64,000 nt of DNA. Source: Flavobacterium buctense (GTDB lineage: Bacteria > Bacteroidota > Bacteroidia > Flavobacteriales > Flavobacteriaceae). Every line of letters begins with the position of its first letter. Position 1 is the stretch's first letter. The position numbers were made by a program, and so were the translations under genes. Shown one piece after another: positions 26,484 to 35,573 of this stretch. The notes below the pieces were generated by a model. It did no database searches, was not told the origin of the DNA, and saw only the letters and a program-made list of their open reading frames with translations. Location: positions 372,001 through 436,000 of the forward strand of contig NZ_JACTAB010000001.1 of assembly GCF_014486695.1 (NCBI RefSeq). Direction: 5' to 3'.

Positions 26484-29264
26484 TTGAAAACCAATACTAT
26501 TAAATATCTTATCTACTCTGGATTGCTTGTTTTTTTGATAGCTTGTTCTACCAAAAGAAATACTTTTCTCTCCCGAAATTCACACGCGCTAAGTACCAAA
26601 TATAACATCTTATACAATGGTGATATCGCTCTGCAAAAAGGAATTGAAGATGTAAAATTGCAAAACAGTGACAACTTTTGGGAGTTGCTTCCTATTGAGA
26701 GAATGCAAGTAACAGAAGACAGAATGTTACCGGGGGAAAATAGAAATGCTAACTTTGAAAGAGCCGAAACCAAAGCTACCAAAGCCATTCAGAAACACTC
26801 CATGAACATTCAAGGTTCGGAGAAAAACCCTCAAATGGATGAAGCACACTTGCTTTTGGGACAATCAAGATATTACGAACAACGTTTTGTACCGGCATTG
26901 GAAGCCTTTAACTATGTGCTTTACAAATATCCGAAAAGCGATAAAATCTACGAAGTAAAAATTTGGCGCGAAAAAACCAATATGCGTTTAGAAAATGACG
27001 CTATTGCCGTTAACAATTTGACTAAGCTTTTAAAAGAAATCAAATTCAAAGACCAAATCTTTGCAGATGCTAATGCGGCATTGGCACAAGCCTTTTTGAA
27101 TTTGGAAGAAAAAGACAGCGCTGTGGCTAAAATAAAATTAGCTACAGAGTTCACCAAATCCAATGAAGAAAAAGCAAGGTACCGATTCATATTGGCACAA
27201 CTCTATGAAGCATTAGGCTACAAGGACAGCGCTTATGCTAAGTACCAAGAGGTAATCGATATGAATAGAAAATCGGCACGGCAATATGTGATTCAAGCGC
27301 ATGCCAAACAAGCCGGTCAGTTTGATTATAAAAGCGGTGATACGATTGCTTTCATGAAAAAGTTCAATGACTTACTTGAAGACCGAGAAAACCGTCCGTT
27401 TTTAGATGTAATTCACCACCAAGTGGCTTTGTTTTACGACAAACAAAACATGTTAACCCAAGCCAAGAAGCACTACAATCTTTCGCTTAAAAAGAAAACC
27501 CAAGACAGTTATTTGATCGCTTCAAATTATAGAAACTTGGCAGACATCTATTTTGACTCGGCTAAATACTTAACTGCCGGTAAATATTTTGACAGCACCT
27601 TGGTGCATTTAAAACCAAGGACTCGCGAATTTAATTTGATTAAAAAGAAAAGAGAAAATCTGGAAGATGTTATTAAGTACGAAGCTATTGCTCAAACTAA
27701 CGACAGTATAATTTTATTGTATTCGATGTCGGGCTCTGACAGAACGGCTTATTTTGAAAAACATATTGATAAGCTTAAAAAAGAAGAAGAAATTGCGCAA
27801 AAATTAGCTGAAAAAGAAGCTCGAATCAAAGAAAATCAAGAACGAGGAGATGGTAAAATGGATGCCGACGCCAAACCTAAAAAAGCTACTTCATTGTCTG
27901 CTTCCAATGGAAATGACGCAACATTTTATTTTTATAATCCAACAACCGTTGCTTATGGACAAAAAGAATTCCAAAAAATTTGGGGGAAAAGAACACTTCA
28001 AGACAATTGGAGATTAGAAACGAGCGCGCCTAAAAAAGAGGATAAAGAAGCTGATGGGGACGAAAAAGAAATCGATAAAGATTCCAAAGAAGCTATTGTA
28101 GAGGAACGTTTTACTCCCGAATTTTATATCAAGCAATTGCCAACAAGTCAAACACTCATTGACAGTTTGAGTAAAGAAAGAAATTTTGCTTATTATCAAT
28201 TGGGCGTTATTTACAAGGAAAAATTTAAAGAATACCAATTGGCGGCAGATAAGCTAGAACGCTTGTTACTAAACGATCCGGAAGAAAGATTGGTTTTGCC
28301 TTCGATGTATAATTTGTATAAAATCTATGAAATCATAGACAAGTCGAAAGCAGAAGGCATGAAATCGAGAATTATCACTTCTTTCCCTAATTCGAGATAC
28401 GCCCAAATTTTAAACAATCCGAATGGTGAATACGCCGAAAACAGTGATTCGCCAAAAGCGGTTTATGAAAACCTATATAAAAGGTATCAAGAAGGGGATT
28501 ATAAATTGGTTTTGACAGATACCGAAAGTGCTACAGACCGATTTACGGGAGATGAAATTGTCCCAAAATTAGAATTACTTAAAGCCAATATTATCGGAAA
28601 GTTAGCCGGTCTTGATGAATATGGCAAAGCACTTAATTTTGTAGCGTTGAATTATCCGAATAGCGAAGAAGGCAAAAGAGCCGAGAAAATGATATCGGTA
28701 GATTTACCAAAACTGCAAGCGTTACAATTATCAAGCTTAGACTCCAAAAACTGGAAAATTTTATACCGAACCAAGGACTTTGAGGACAAAGGAACCAAAG
28801 TTCTTCGAGACAAGATTGCAAAATTCATCAAAGACAGAGATTTAGCTAAGTTGACGATTTCTTTGGATATTTACACGATGACCGATAATTTTGTAGTGAT
28901 TCATGGCATGAATTCTAAAGATTTAGCAGAAGGAATAACGGCTATATTAAAAGACTATAAGGATTATAAGGTGCTAGAAACCCCAATTATTATTTCAACA
29001 GAAAACTATACCATAGTTCAGATTAAAAAGAATTTAGACGAGTTTTTAGCCGGAAATCTAACCGACAATCCAACCCAACCTAATTGGGACGGGACTTTTG
29101 AAAAACCGGTAGTTCAAGAACAAAAACCAGTTCAGCAAGAAGTGCAAAAAGACAGTAAAGAAACACAGCCTGTAAAAACACAAAAAGGAATGGAAGAAAG
29201 CGAAGACCAAATTGGCTTACCTCCATCGCCTCAATCTTCAAGACCACCAGCCAAAAAAGGATAA
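26484..29264 (+). CDS. sprE: SprE/PorW-type gliding and T9SS lipoprotein
   Basis: The 926-residue protein begins at a TTG; that start gives a complete lipoprotein signal (KTNTIKYLIYSGLLVFLIAC, Cys at about 21), whereas the next Met is far beyond it. Many TPR-like helix pairs fill residues 90-400 and 560-720, separated by a charged, low-complexity segment (430-550), with a Pro/Gln-rich tail. The N-terminus (STKRNTFLSRNSHALSTKYN) and length match SprE of Flavobacterium johnsoniae, the PorW homologue needed for gliding and type IX secretion, linking the motor to the outer-membrane complex. Bactofilin follows 4 nt later. Confidence 0.87.
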   Translation: MKTNTIKYLIYSGLLVFLIACSTKRNTFLSRNSHALSTKYNILYNGDIALQKGIEDVKLQNSDNFWELLPIERMQVTEDRMLPGENRNANFERAETKATKAIQKHSMNIQGSEKNPQMDEAHLLLGQSRYYEQRFVPALEAFNYVLYKYPKSDKIYEVKIWREKTNMRLENDAIAVNNLTKLLKEIKFKDQIFADANAALAQAFLNLEEKDSAVAKIKLATEFTKSNEEKARYRFILAQLYEALGYKDSAYAKYQEVIDMNRKSARQYVIQAHAKQAGQFDYKSGDTIAFMKKFNDLLEDRENRPFLDVIHHQVALFYDKQNMLTQAKKHYNLSLKKKTQDSYLIASNYRNLADIYFDSAKYLTAGKYFDSTLVHLKPRTREFNLIKKKRENLEDVIKYEAIAQTNDSIILLYSMSGSDRTAYFEKHIDKLKKEEEIAQKLAEKEARIKENQERGDGKMDADAKPKKATSLSASNGNDATFYFYNPTTVAYGQKEFQKIWGKRTLQDNWRLETSAPKKEDKEADGDEKEIDKDSKEAIVEERFTPEFYIKQLPTSQTLIDSLSKERNFAYYQLGVIYKEKFKEYQLAADKLERLLLNDPEERLVLPSMYNLYKIYEIIDKSKAEGMKSRIITSFPNSRYAQILNNPNGEYAENSDSPKAVYENLYKRYQEGDYKLVLTDTESATDRFTGDEIVPKLELLKANIIGKLAGLDEYGKALNFVALNYPNSEEGKRAEKMISVDLPKLQALQLSSLDSKNWKILYRTKDFEDKGTKVLRDKIAKFIKDRDLAKLTISLDIYTMTDNFVVIHGMNSKDLAEGITAILKDYKDYKVLETPIIISTENYTIVQIKKNLDEFLAGNLTDNPTQPNWDGTFEKPVVQEQKPVQQEVQKDSKETQPVKTQKGMEESEDQIGLPPSPQSSRPPAKKG

Positions 29265-29268
29265 AGTC

Positions 29269-29673
29269 ATGTTTGAAAAAAGTCCAAAATCATACACGGA
29301 TCTTTTAGGAAAAACCAACAGAATTGTGGAAGGAACTACTATTACCGGTGATATTATTTCTCCTGCAGATTTCCGTTTGGATGGGCATCTGATAGGAAAT
29401 TTTCAGTCAAAAGGAAAAATTGTTATTGGTCCGGCCGGAAGCGTTAAAGGTGATATCATATGTAAAAATGCCGATATCGAAGGCACTTTTGAAGGCAAAA
29501 TACAAGTGCAGGAAATCTTGAATGTCAAATCAAAATCCCACATTATTGGAGAAGTAATTTGTGGTAAACTGTCTGTAGAACCAGGAGCAGAATTCAGTGC
29601 GTCTTGCGTCATGAAACCCCATGTCAAAAATCTTCCTAATAATGGACAACCAACCGAAGAGAAAAGCGCCTAA
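29269..29673 (+). CDS. Bactofilin family cytoskeletal protein
   Basis: The start at 29269 (FEKSPKSYTDLLGK) lies 4 nt after the sprE stop; the open frame upstream is inside sprE. The 134-residue product has the DUF583 right-handed beta-helix core (GTTITGDIISPADFRLDGHL, VIGPAGSVKGDI, GKLSVEPGAEFSASC) flanked by short polar tails. Bactofilins polymerise without nucleotide into membrane-linked filaments that place cell-wall or polar machinery. Location between sprE and the ATP synthase genes is common in Flavobacteria; it overlaps the next gene by 32 bp. Confidence 0.93.
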   Translation: MFEKSPKSYTDLLGKTNRIVEGTTITGDIISPADFRLDGHLIGNFQSKGKIVIGPAGSVKGDIICKNADIEGTFEGKIQVQEILNVKSKSHIIGEVICGKLSVEPGAEFSASCVMKPHVKNLPNNGQPTEEKSA

Positions 29674-29875
29674 TAAGTGGTTGGCACTCATCAATATTCC
29701 CGTTCAAATGGGCGTTATCGTTTTTTTATTTGCCTATTTAGGGCGTTGGCTTGACGAAAAGTACAGTAATCCACACAACATTTATGTAAAAATTTTAACC
29801 TTGTCCGGTGTAGCAATAGCATTTTACAATCTTAACCGACAGTTGAAAGAAATTAATAAATCAGATAATCAGTAA
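29642..29875 (+). CDS. AtpZ/AtpI-like small membrane protein
   Basis: The 77-residue protein, starting at ATG 29642 inside the bactofilin gene, has two hydrophobic helices (about 16-35 and 47-65) and the PVQMGVIVFLFAYLGRWLDEKY motif of AtpZ/AtpI family proteins. These are thought to help c-ring assembly or Mg transport for the F1Fo ATP synthase. It heads the ATP synthase genes and is probably translated by coupling with bactofilin. Confidence 0.8.
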   Translation: MDNQPKRKAPNKWLALINIPVQMGVIVFLFAYLGRWLDEKYSNPHNIYVKILTLSGVAIAFYNLNRQLKEINKSDNQ

Positions 29876-29876
29876 T

Positions 29877-30275
29877 ATGAATTTAGACAAATTCAAATCC
29901 ATTTTCACCGTTTTAGTTTTAGGAATAATCGGTTTTGCTATTCACAAAATCTTGTTTTATTTTTGGGTACCCAAAGCCTACGAAACGGGATTTATTTATT
30001 CCATTGAACTCTTGTATTTGTTCTTTTTCTTCTTTTCTTCGATGTTGATTTTGGTGCTGGATAAGGTTAAAGAAAAGAGCATTAACTCAGTAGGTTATAC
30101 CTTTTTATTGCTCACTACCTTAAAAATGGGAATTGCTTTTCTTTTTTTGAAACCAATATTGGCTGCAGACTTGCCTAAAACGCCCACAGAAAAAATGAAT
30201 TTTTTTATCATTTTCATTTACTTTTTGGCAATAGAAACCTATGTAACTATCAGAATTTTAAATAATAAACAATAA
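29877..30275 (+). CDS. Membrane protein of the atp operon (DUF6168-like)
   Basis: This 132-residue protein has four predicted membrane helices and starts one base after the AtpZ-like stop. Size, helix number and place directly before atpB are those of AtpI (UncI), but the sequence is not recognisably AtpI; I recall a Flavobacteriaceae family DUF6168 in this spot. A role in ATP synthase assembly is inferred from position alone. Confidence 0.65.
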   Translation: MNLDKFKSIFTVLVLGIIGFAIHKILFYFWVPKAYETGFIYSIELLYLFFFFFSSMLILVLDKVKEKSINSVGYTFLLLTTLKMGIAFLFLKPILAADLPKTPTEKMNFFIIFIYFLAIETYVTIRILNNKQ

Positions 30276-30343
30276 ATCAGTTTTAAATTGACAATTCTGT
30301 CAAAAAAATTAAAACATATACTTTTTAATATTAATTAATATTG

Positions 30344-30351
30344 TACTTTTG
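30344..30351 (+). promoter_or_regulatory. -7 promoter box of atpB
   Basis: TACTTTTG lies 40 nt before the atpB ATG at 30392 in the 116-bp gap after the DUF6168-like gene. It suggests a main promoter of the ATP synthase genes independent of sprE/bactofilin. Confidence 0.6.
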
Positions 30352-30391
30352 CACCAAATTTGAGAAAATAAAATTTAGATAATTATCAGAT

Positions 30392-31546
30392 ATGGTGTTT
30401 TCAAAAAAACCACTCCGTTTTATCATCGCTACCTTAGTAGCTTTTTTACCATTAGTAAGTTCGGCAAACCCAACAGTTGATTCAACCCAAGTTTCAGCAG
30501 AAACTACTCATGCGGTTGAAACTACTCATGGAGAATCAGCAGAACCAAAAGACGTTAAAACCGAAATCAAAGAGTTCATCGACCATCACTTGAAAGACTC
30601 TTATGACTTCAATATTTTTGGGTACAAAGACGAAGCAGGAAAACAACATCACGTTGGATTTCCGTTGCCGGTTATTTTAATTGATAACGGATTACAAGTT
30701 TTCTCTTCTTCAAAATTCCACAATGATCATGAAGTTGCAGAGGTTAACGGAACTTTCTACAAATTGCACCACGGTAAAATTTATAAAGTTGACAGCGCTC
30801 AAGGCGAAGTAACCATGGATGAGCACCACCATGCTACCAATGAAAAGCCGCTTGATTTTTCTATTACCAAAAACGTATTCATGATTTTTGTAGTAGCTTT
30901 AATCATGTTTTTGTTATTTAAAAGTTTGGCTAAATCATACGTTAAAAACGGAGGCATTGCTTCAGGAGTTGGTCGTATTTTCGAACCGATTGTATTATAC
31001 GTAAGAGACGAAATCGCTATTCCTAACATCGGAGAGAAGCACTACAAAAGATACATGAGTTATTTATTAACCATCTTCTTCTTTATTTGGTTCTTAAATA
31101 TCTTCGGATTAACACCACTTGGCATCAACGTAACCGGAAACATTGCCGTTACTGCTTGTTTGGCTTTAATCACTTACTTAATCACAACTTTTACCGCTAA
31201 AAAAGATTATTGGGGTCACATCTTCTGGATGCCGGGCGTGCCTGTACCAATGAAATTCATTTTAGCGCCAATTGAATTATTGGGAACGATTATCAAACCT
31301 TTCTCGTTAATGATTCGTCTTTATGCGAATATCGTTGCGGGTCACATCGTATTGATGAGTTTGATTGGGTTAATGTTTGTTTTCAAAAACTGGATAGGAA
31401 GCAGCTTGTCTTTCTTCCTTTCGTTTGCGATTTCTTTAATTGAAATATTAGTTGCTTTATTGCAAGCTTATATATTTACTATGTTGTCGGCGCTTTATTT
31501 TGGTTCGGCCGTAGAAGAGCATCATCATGATGAAGCTCACCATTAA
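30392..31546 (+). CDS. atpB: F1Fo ATP synthase subunit a
   Basis: The 384-residue protein has an N-terminal signal-like helix (FSKKPLRFIIATLVAFLPLVSSA) and a long His-rich periplasmic part up to about residue 165, then the membrane core. The essential Arg sits in SLMIRLYANIVAGH, with the final helix ALLQAYIFTMLSALYFG. Subunit a forms the proton half-channels next to the c ring. The long N-terminal extension and the His/Glu-rich C-terminus (EEHHHDEAHH) are usual for Bacteroidota but absent from the ~270-residue enterobacterial protein. Confidence 0.96.
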   Translation: MVFSKKPLRFIIATLVAFLPLVSSANPTVDSTQVSAETTHAVETTHGESAEPKDVKTEIKEFIDHHLKDSYDFNIFGYKDEAGKQHHVGFPLPVILIDNGLQVFSSSKFHNDHEVAEVNGTFYKLHHGKIYKVDSAQGEVTMDEHHHATNEKPLDFSITKNVFMIFVVALIMFLLFKSLAKSYVKNGGIASGVGRIFEPIVLYVRDEIAIPNIGEKHYKRYMSYLLTIFFFIWFLNIFGLTPLGINVTGNIAVTACLALITYLITTFTAKKDYWGHIFWMPGVPVPMKFILAPIELLGTIIKPFSLMIRLYANIVAGHIVLMSLIGLMFVFKNWIGSSLSFFLSFAISLIEILVALLQAYIFTMLSALYFGSAVEEHHHDEAHH

Positions 31547-31553
31547 AATTTTA

Positions 31554-31601
31554 GATATCAAATATTAAATTTTAAATATCTGAAATTTAATATCTAATAT
31601 C
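31554..31601. repeat. Near-perfect inverted repeat between atpB and atpE
   Basis: The 19-nt arms 31554-31572 and 31583-31601 match as inverted repeats at 17 of 19 positions with a 10-nt loop. The gap (31547-31642) is otherwise built of AATATC/TAATAT steps. It could fold in the mRNA and set the high translation of subunit c, or block exonucleases. Confidence 0.65.
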
Positions 31602-31642
31602 TAATATCAAAATTGAATGTTTAATTTTTAATACATATTTTT

Positions 31643-31834
31643 ATGGAAATTCCTAAAATCATTGGAGCTGGATTAGTAGTAATCGGAGCTGGTATCGGTA
31701 TCGGAAGAATTGGTGGTTCTGCAATGGACGCTATTGCACGTCAACCGGAAGCTACTGGTAAAATCCAAACAGCTATGCTTATTGCTGCTGCGCTTATTGA
31801 AGGTATCGGATTTGCTGCTTTATTCGCAGTATAA
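31643..31834 (+). CDS. atpE: F1Fo ATP synthase subunit c
   Basis: This 63-residue, two-helix hairpin protein contains GAGIGIGRIGGSAMDAIARQPEA with the conserved polar loop RQPE, and the ion-binding Glu in AALIEGIGFAAL. The first helix lacks the Gln of sodium-binding c subunits, so proton coupling is expected. It is short, as in other Flavobacteria. A strong hairpin follows directly and may trim transcription so that subunit c is made in excess. Confidence 0.96.
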   Translation: MEIPKIIGAGLVVIGAGIGIGRIGGSAMDAIARQPEATGKIQTAMLIAAALIEGIGFAALFAV

Positions 31835-31847
31835 TTCAAACAAAACA

Positions 31848-31880
31848 AAAAGCTGCAACGGTTGGTTGTAGCTTTTGTTT
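31848..31880 (+). terminator. Hairpin after atpE (partial terminator)
   Basis: AAAAGCTGCAAC (31848-31859) pairs with GTTGTAGCTTTT (31865-31876) with one G-U pair and a 5-nt loop, followed by a T-containing tail. Because atpF follows 39 nt later without a clear promoter, it probably attenuates rather than ends transcription. Confidence 0.75.
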
Positions 31881-31918
31881 AAAAATTAAATTAAAAGACT
31901 ATATAATTACTTTATAAT

Positions 31919-32419
31919 ATGGAAAAGTTAATAAATGATTTTTCATTAGGATTGTTTTTCTGGCAATTTTTGATTTTCGTAGGATTGATTTTCTTATTGA
32001 AAAAATTTGCTTGGAAACCTATTCTTGATGCTGTAAACGAAAGAGAAGAAGGAATCAGAAACGCTTTGCTTTCTGCTGAAAATGCAAAGAAAGAAATGCA
32101 AAATCTTAAATCAGATAATGAGAAATTATTAGCTGAAGCAAGATTAGAGCGTGATACCATGATGAAGGAAGCTCGTGAAATCAAAGAAAAAATGATTAAC
32201 GATGCTAAAGCAGAAGCACAAACTGCCGGTCAAAAAATGATCGAGCAAGCGAAAGCTTCTATCGAAAGCGAGAAAAATGCAGCTTTAGCTGAATTGAAAG
32301 CTCAGGTTTCGACTTTGTCATTAGACATCGCTGAAAAATTATTAAAAGACGAATTATCTAACAAAGAAGCTCAAACCAAATTGGTAGAGAAAATGTTAGG
32401 TGATGTAAAATTAAATTAA
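31919..32419 (+). CDS. atpF: F1Fo ATP synthase subunit b
   Basis: The 166-residue protein has one N-terminal membrane helix (about 10-28) with the typical WKPILDAVNEREE after it, then a long charged, Ala/Glu/Lys-rich coiled coil (45-135) that forms the peripheral stalk. The length matches the family. It lies between the hairpin after atpE and atpH (5-nt gap). Confidence 0.95.
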   Translation: MEKLINDFSLGLFFWQFLIFVGLIFLLKKFAWKPILDAVNEREEGIRNALLSAENAKKEMQNLKSDNEKLLAEARLERDTMMKEAREIKEKMINDAKAEAQTAGQKMIEQAKASIESEKNAALAELKAQVSTLSLDIAEKLLKDELSNKEAQTKLVEKMLGDVKLN

Positions 32420-32424
32420 TCGTT

Positions 32425-32952
32425 ATGTCAAGAGCTGCGATTAGATACGCGAAAGCAATTTTAGAAACGGCGGTTTCAAGCGGAAATGCTGCTAAAGTAA
32501 ACGAAGACATGTTGTCAATCGTTGCTTCAGTGGCCGGAAGCGCTGAATTAAGCGAATTTCTATCAAGCCCAATCATTTCTTCAGAGGTGAAAATGAGTGC
32601 TTTGAAAGAAGTTTTTGCTACGGTTCAGTCAGAAACCAATGCTTTATTCAGATTGCTTCAGGAAAACAAAAGATTTGAAATTTTAGCTGAGGTTGCCCAA
32701 CAATTCAATGCCCAATTCGACGTAATGAATGGTGTTGAATTAGCCAAAGTAACTACCGCTTTCCCAATTACTGCTGAATTGCAAAATCAAGTATTGGCTA
32801 AGATTGCTACGATTTCAGACAAAAAGATAACTATCGAAAACATCGTAGATCCATCAATTATCGGAGGATTTATTTTGAGAATAGGAGATAAACAATACAA
32901 CGCTTCTGTGGCAAACAGATTGCAAGAATTAAGAAGAGAATTTAGTAATTAA
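32425..32952 (+). CDS. atpH: F1Fo ATP synthase subunit delta
   Basis: The 175-residue protein starts SRAAIRYAKAILETA and ends with the OSCP/delta block IVDPSIIGGFILRIGDKQYNAS. It joins the peripheral stalk to the top of the alpha/beta ring. It is 21 nt before atpA and 5 nt after atpF. Confidence 0.95.
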   Translation: MSRAAIRYAKAILETAVSSGNAAKVNEDMLSIVASVAGSAELSEFLSSPIISSEVKMSALKEVFATVQSETNALFRLLQENKRFEILAEVAQQFNAQFDVMNGVELAKVTTAFPITAELQNQVLAKIATISDKKITIENIVDPSIIGGFILRIGDKQYNASVANRLQELRREFSN

Positions 32953-32973
32953 TACCATTAAAGATATATCAAA

Positions 32974-34551
32974 ATGGCGGAAATTAAAGCTGCTGAAATT
33001 TCAGCAATATTAAAAAAACAATTAGAAGGATTCCAATCTGGCGCTACTTTAGAAGAAGTGGGATCAGTACTTCAAGTAGGTGATGGTATCGCTCGTGTGT
33101 ATGGTTTGTCAAACGCACAATACGGTGAGTTAGTACAATTCGATAACGGATTAGAAGCTATCGTTTTGAACTTAGAAGAAGACAACGTGGGTGTTGTACT
33201 TTTAGGACCATCAACCGGAATTAAAGAAGGTTCTATCGTAAAAAGAACCCAACGTATCGCTTCTTTGAAAGTTGGTGAGCAAATCGTAGGTCGTGTTGTA
33301 AACACACTAGGTGAGCCAATCGACGGTAAAGGACCAATCGGTGGTGAGTTATACGAAATGCCATTGGAAAGAAAAGCTCCTGGAGTTATCTTCCGTCAAC
33401 CGGTAACTGAGCCGTTACAAACCGGTATCAAGTCAATCGACGCGATGATTCCTGTAGGTAGAGGGCAACGTGAGTTGGTTATTGGTGACCGTCAAACCGG
33501 TAAAACTACCGTTTGTATCGATACTATCTTGAACCAAAAAGAATTTTACGATGCTGGGCAACCGGTATTCTGTATCTATGTTGCTATTGGACAAAAAGCT
33601 TCAACAGTAGCGGGTATTGCAAAAACATTAGAAGAAAAAGGCGCTATGGCTTATACAACAATCGTTGCAGCTAACGCTTCAGATCCTGCGCCAATGCAGG
33701 TATATGCTCCAATGGCAGGTGCTGCTATCGGAGAGTATTTCAGAGATTCAGGTCGTCCGGCTTTGATTATCTATGATGATTTATCAAAACAAGCGGTAGC
33801 TTACCGTGAGGTGTCTTTGTTGTTAAGAAGACCACCGGGTCGTGAGGCTTATCCTGGAGACGTATTTTACTTACACAGCCGTTTATTAGAAAGAGCTTGT
33901 AAAGTAATTGCGGATGACGATATCGCAAAAAACATGAACGACTTACCAGATACTTTGAAACCAATCGTTAAAGGTGGCGGTTCATTAACAGCTTTACCAA
34001 TCATTGAAACTCAAGCGGGTGACGTTTCTGCGTATATCCCAACTAACGTAATTTCGATTACTGACGGTCAGATTTTCTTGGATGGTGATTTATTCAACTC
34101 TGGAGTTCGTCCGGCGATTAACGTAGGTATTTCGGTATCACGTGTTGGAGGGAACGCTCAAATTAAATCAATGAAAAAAGTAGCAGGTACTTTGAAATTA
34201 GACCAAGCGCAATTCCGTGAATTGGAAGCGTTCGCTAAATTCGGATCTGATTTGGATGCGGTTACTTTAAACGTAATTGAAAAAGGTAGAAGAAACGTTG
34301 AAATCTTGAAACAAGCCGTAAACGATCCTTACACCGTTGAAGACCAAGTAGCAATTATCTACGCTGGTTCTAAAAACTTGTTGAGAAATGTTCCTGTAAA
34401 CAAAGTAAAAGAATTCGAAAGAGATTTTATCGAGTACTTGAACAACAAACACAGAGATGTTTTAAACGCTTTAAAAGCCGGTAAGTTAGACGATAACATT
34501 ACGGACGTTTTAGAGAAAACAGCTAAAGAAATTTCAGCGAAATATAACTAA
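32974..34551 (+). CDS. atpA: F1Fo ATP synthase subunit alpha
   Basis: The 525-residue protein carries the P-loop GDRQTGKTT, the VYVAIGQK-like block ([12 protein letters not shown]), PAMQ-type [12 protein letters not shown], and the conserved C-terminal signature [13 protein letters not shown]. Its noncatalytic nucleotide sites alternate with beta subunits in F1. The codon use looks slightly richer in preferred codons than in its neighbours, as expected of a highly expressed gene. The beta subunit gene is not in this operon. Confidence 0.97.
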   Translation: MAEIKAAEISAILKKQLEGFQSGATLEEVGSVLQVGDGIARVYGLSNAQYGELVQFDNGLEAIVLNLEEDNVGVVLLGPSTGIKEGSIVKRTQRIASLKVGEQIVGRVVNTLGEPIDGKGPIGGELYEMPLERKAPGVIFRQPVTEPLQTGIKSIDAMIPVGRGQRELVIGDRQTGKTTVCIDTILNQKEFYDAGQPVFCIYVAIGQKASTVAGIAKTLEEKGAMAYTTIVAANASDPAPMQVYAPMAGAAIGEYFRDSGRPALIIYDDLSKQAVAYREVSLLLRRPPGREAYPGDVFYLHSRLLERACKVIADDDIAKNMNDLPDTLKPIVKGGGSLTALPIIETQAGDVSAYIPTNVISITDGQIFLDGDLFNSGVRPAINVGISVSRVGGNAQIKSMKKVAGTLKLDQAQFRELEAFAKFGSDLDAVTLNVIEKGRRNVEILKQAVNDPYTVEDQVAIIYAGSKNLLRNVPVNKVKEFERDFIEYLNNKHRDVLNALKAGKLDDNITDVLEKTAKEISAKYN

Positions 34552-34568
34552 GAATTATTTTAAATTTT

Positions 34569-34607
34569 GAATTATAAATTTTAAATGGTTACCATAATTT
34601 ATAATTC
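34569..34607. repeat. Perfect 12-bp inverted repeat between atpA and atpG
   Basis: GAATTATAAATT (34569-34580) and AATTTATAATTC (34596-34607) are exact inverted repeats; the loop contains an ATGGT/ACCAT inner palindrome. The rest of the 82-bp gap repeats AATTTATAATT-like steps. It may act as an mRNA stability or pausing element. Confidence 0.7.
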
Positions 34608-34633
34608 AGAATTTATAATTTAAAATAATATAA

Positions 34634-35494
34634 ATGGCAAACTTAAAGGAAATCCGTAATAGAATTACTTCCGTTCAGTCGACGATGCAGATTACATCGG
34701 CGATGAAAATGGTTTCTGCCGCAAAGTTGAAAAAAGCACAAGATGCCATTACAGCAATGCGACCTTATGCCGAAAAATTAACGGAATTATTACAAAGCGT
34801 TAGCGCTACTTTAGACGGAGATGCCGGTGGACAATACACTACGCAACGCGAAGTAAACAAAGTATTGATTGTTGTCATAACTTCAAACAGAGGTTTGGCC
34901 GGAGCATTCAATACTAATGTTATCAAGCAAGCGAAAGAGGTTTCTGATCGTTACGCCGGAAAACAAGTAGACTTTTTTGCTATAGGTAAAAAAGGAAACG
35001 ACTTTTTTAGAAAAGTAAATACCGTAATCGAAAACAAAAGCGAAATATTTGACAACCTAACTTTTGATAACGTTGCCGACATCGCTAACGTATTAACGGA
35101 TAAATTCGTTTCCGGTGAATACGACAAAATCGAAATCGTTTACAACCAATTCAAAAACGCAGCAACACAAATCGTTCAAGTAGAGCAGTTTTTACCTTTA
35201 GCACCAATCGCTTCTGATAAGCCTGTTTCAACCGGAGATTACATTTTTGAACCTTCAAAAGAAGAAATCGTGTTGACTTTGATTCCAAAATCATTAAAAA
35301 CACAATTGTACAAATCTATTAGAGATTCTTTTGCTGCGGAACACGGAGCGCGTATGACGGCAATGCACAAAGCAACAGACAACGCAACCGAATTGAGAAA
35401 CCAATTGAAATTAACTTACAACAAAGCGCGTCAAGCGGCGATTACTAACGAGATCTTAGAGATTGTAGGTGGTGCAGAAGCTTTGAAAGGATAA
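34634..35494 (+). CDS. atpG: F1Fo ATP synthase subunit gamma
   Basis: The 286-residue protein begins ANLKEIRNRITSVQSTMQIT and has VITSNRGLAGAFN and, at the C-terminus, RQAAITNEILEIVGGAEAL, the conserved rotor signature. It forms the central shaft that turns inside the alpha/beta ring. A strong terminator follows, so atpD and atpC are not part of this operon. Confidence 0.97.
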   Translation: MANLKEIRNRITSVQSTMQITSAMKMVSAAKLKKAQDAITAMRPYAEKLTELLQSVSATLDGDAGGQYTTQREVNKVLIVVITSNRGLAGAFNTNVIKQAKEVSDRYAGKQVDFFAIGKKGNDFFRKVNTVIENKSEIFDNLTFDNVADIANVLTDKFVSGEYDKIEIVYNQFKNAATQIVQVEQFLPLAPIASDKPVSTGDYIFEPSKEEIVLTLIPKSLKTQLYKSIRDSFAAEHGARMTAMHKATDNATELRNQLKLTYNKARQAAITNEILEIVGGAEALKG

Positions 35495-35517
35495 ATTTCA
35501 AAACAATATTTTACAAG

Positions 35518-35547
35518 AAAGAGTCAACGAGAGTTGGCTCTTTTTTT
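35518..35547 (+). terminator. Terminator of the ATP synthase operon
   Basis: AAAGAGTCAAC (35518-35528) pairs with GTTGGCTCTTT (35533-35543) with one G-U pair and a GAGA tetraloop, followed by a T run. It lies 24 nt after the atpG stop. Confidence 0.88.
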
Positions 35548-35573
35548 ATTACTTTTAAATTAAAATTCAACCA

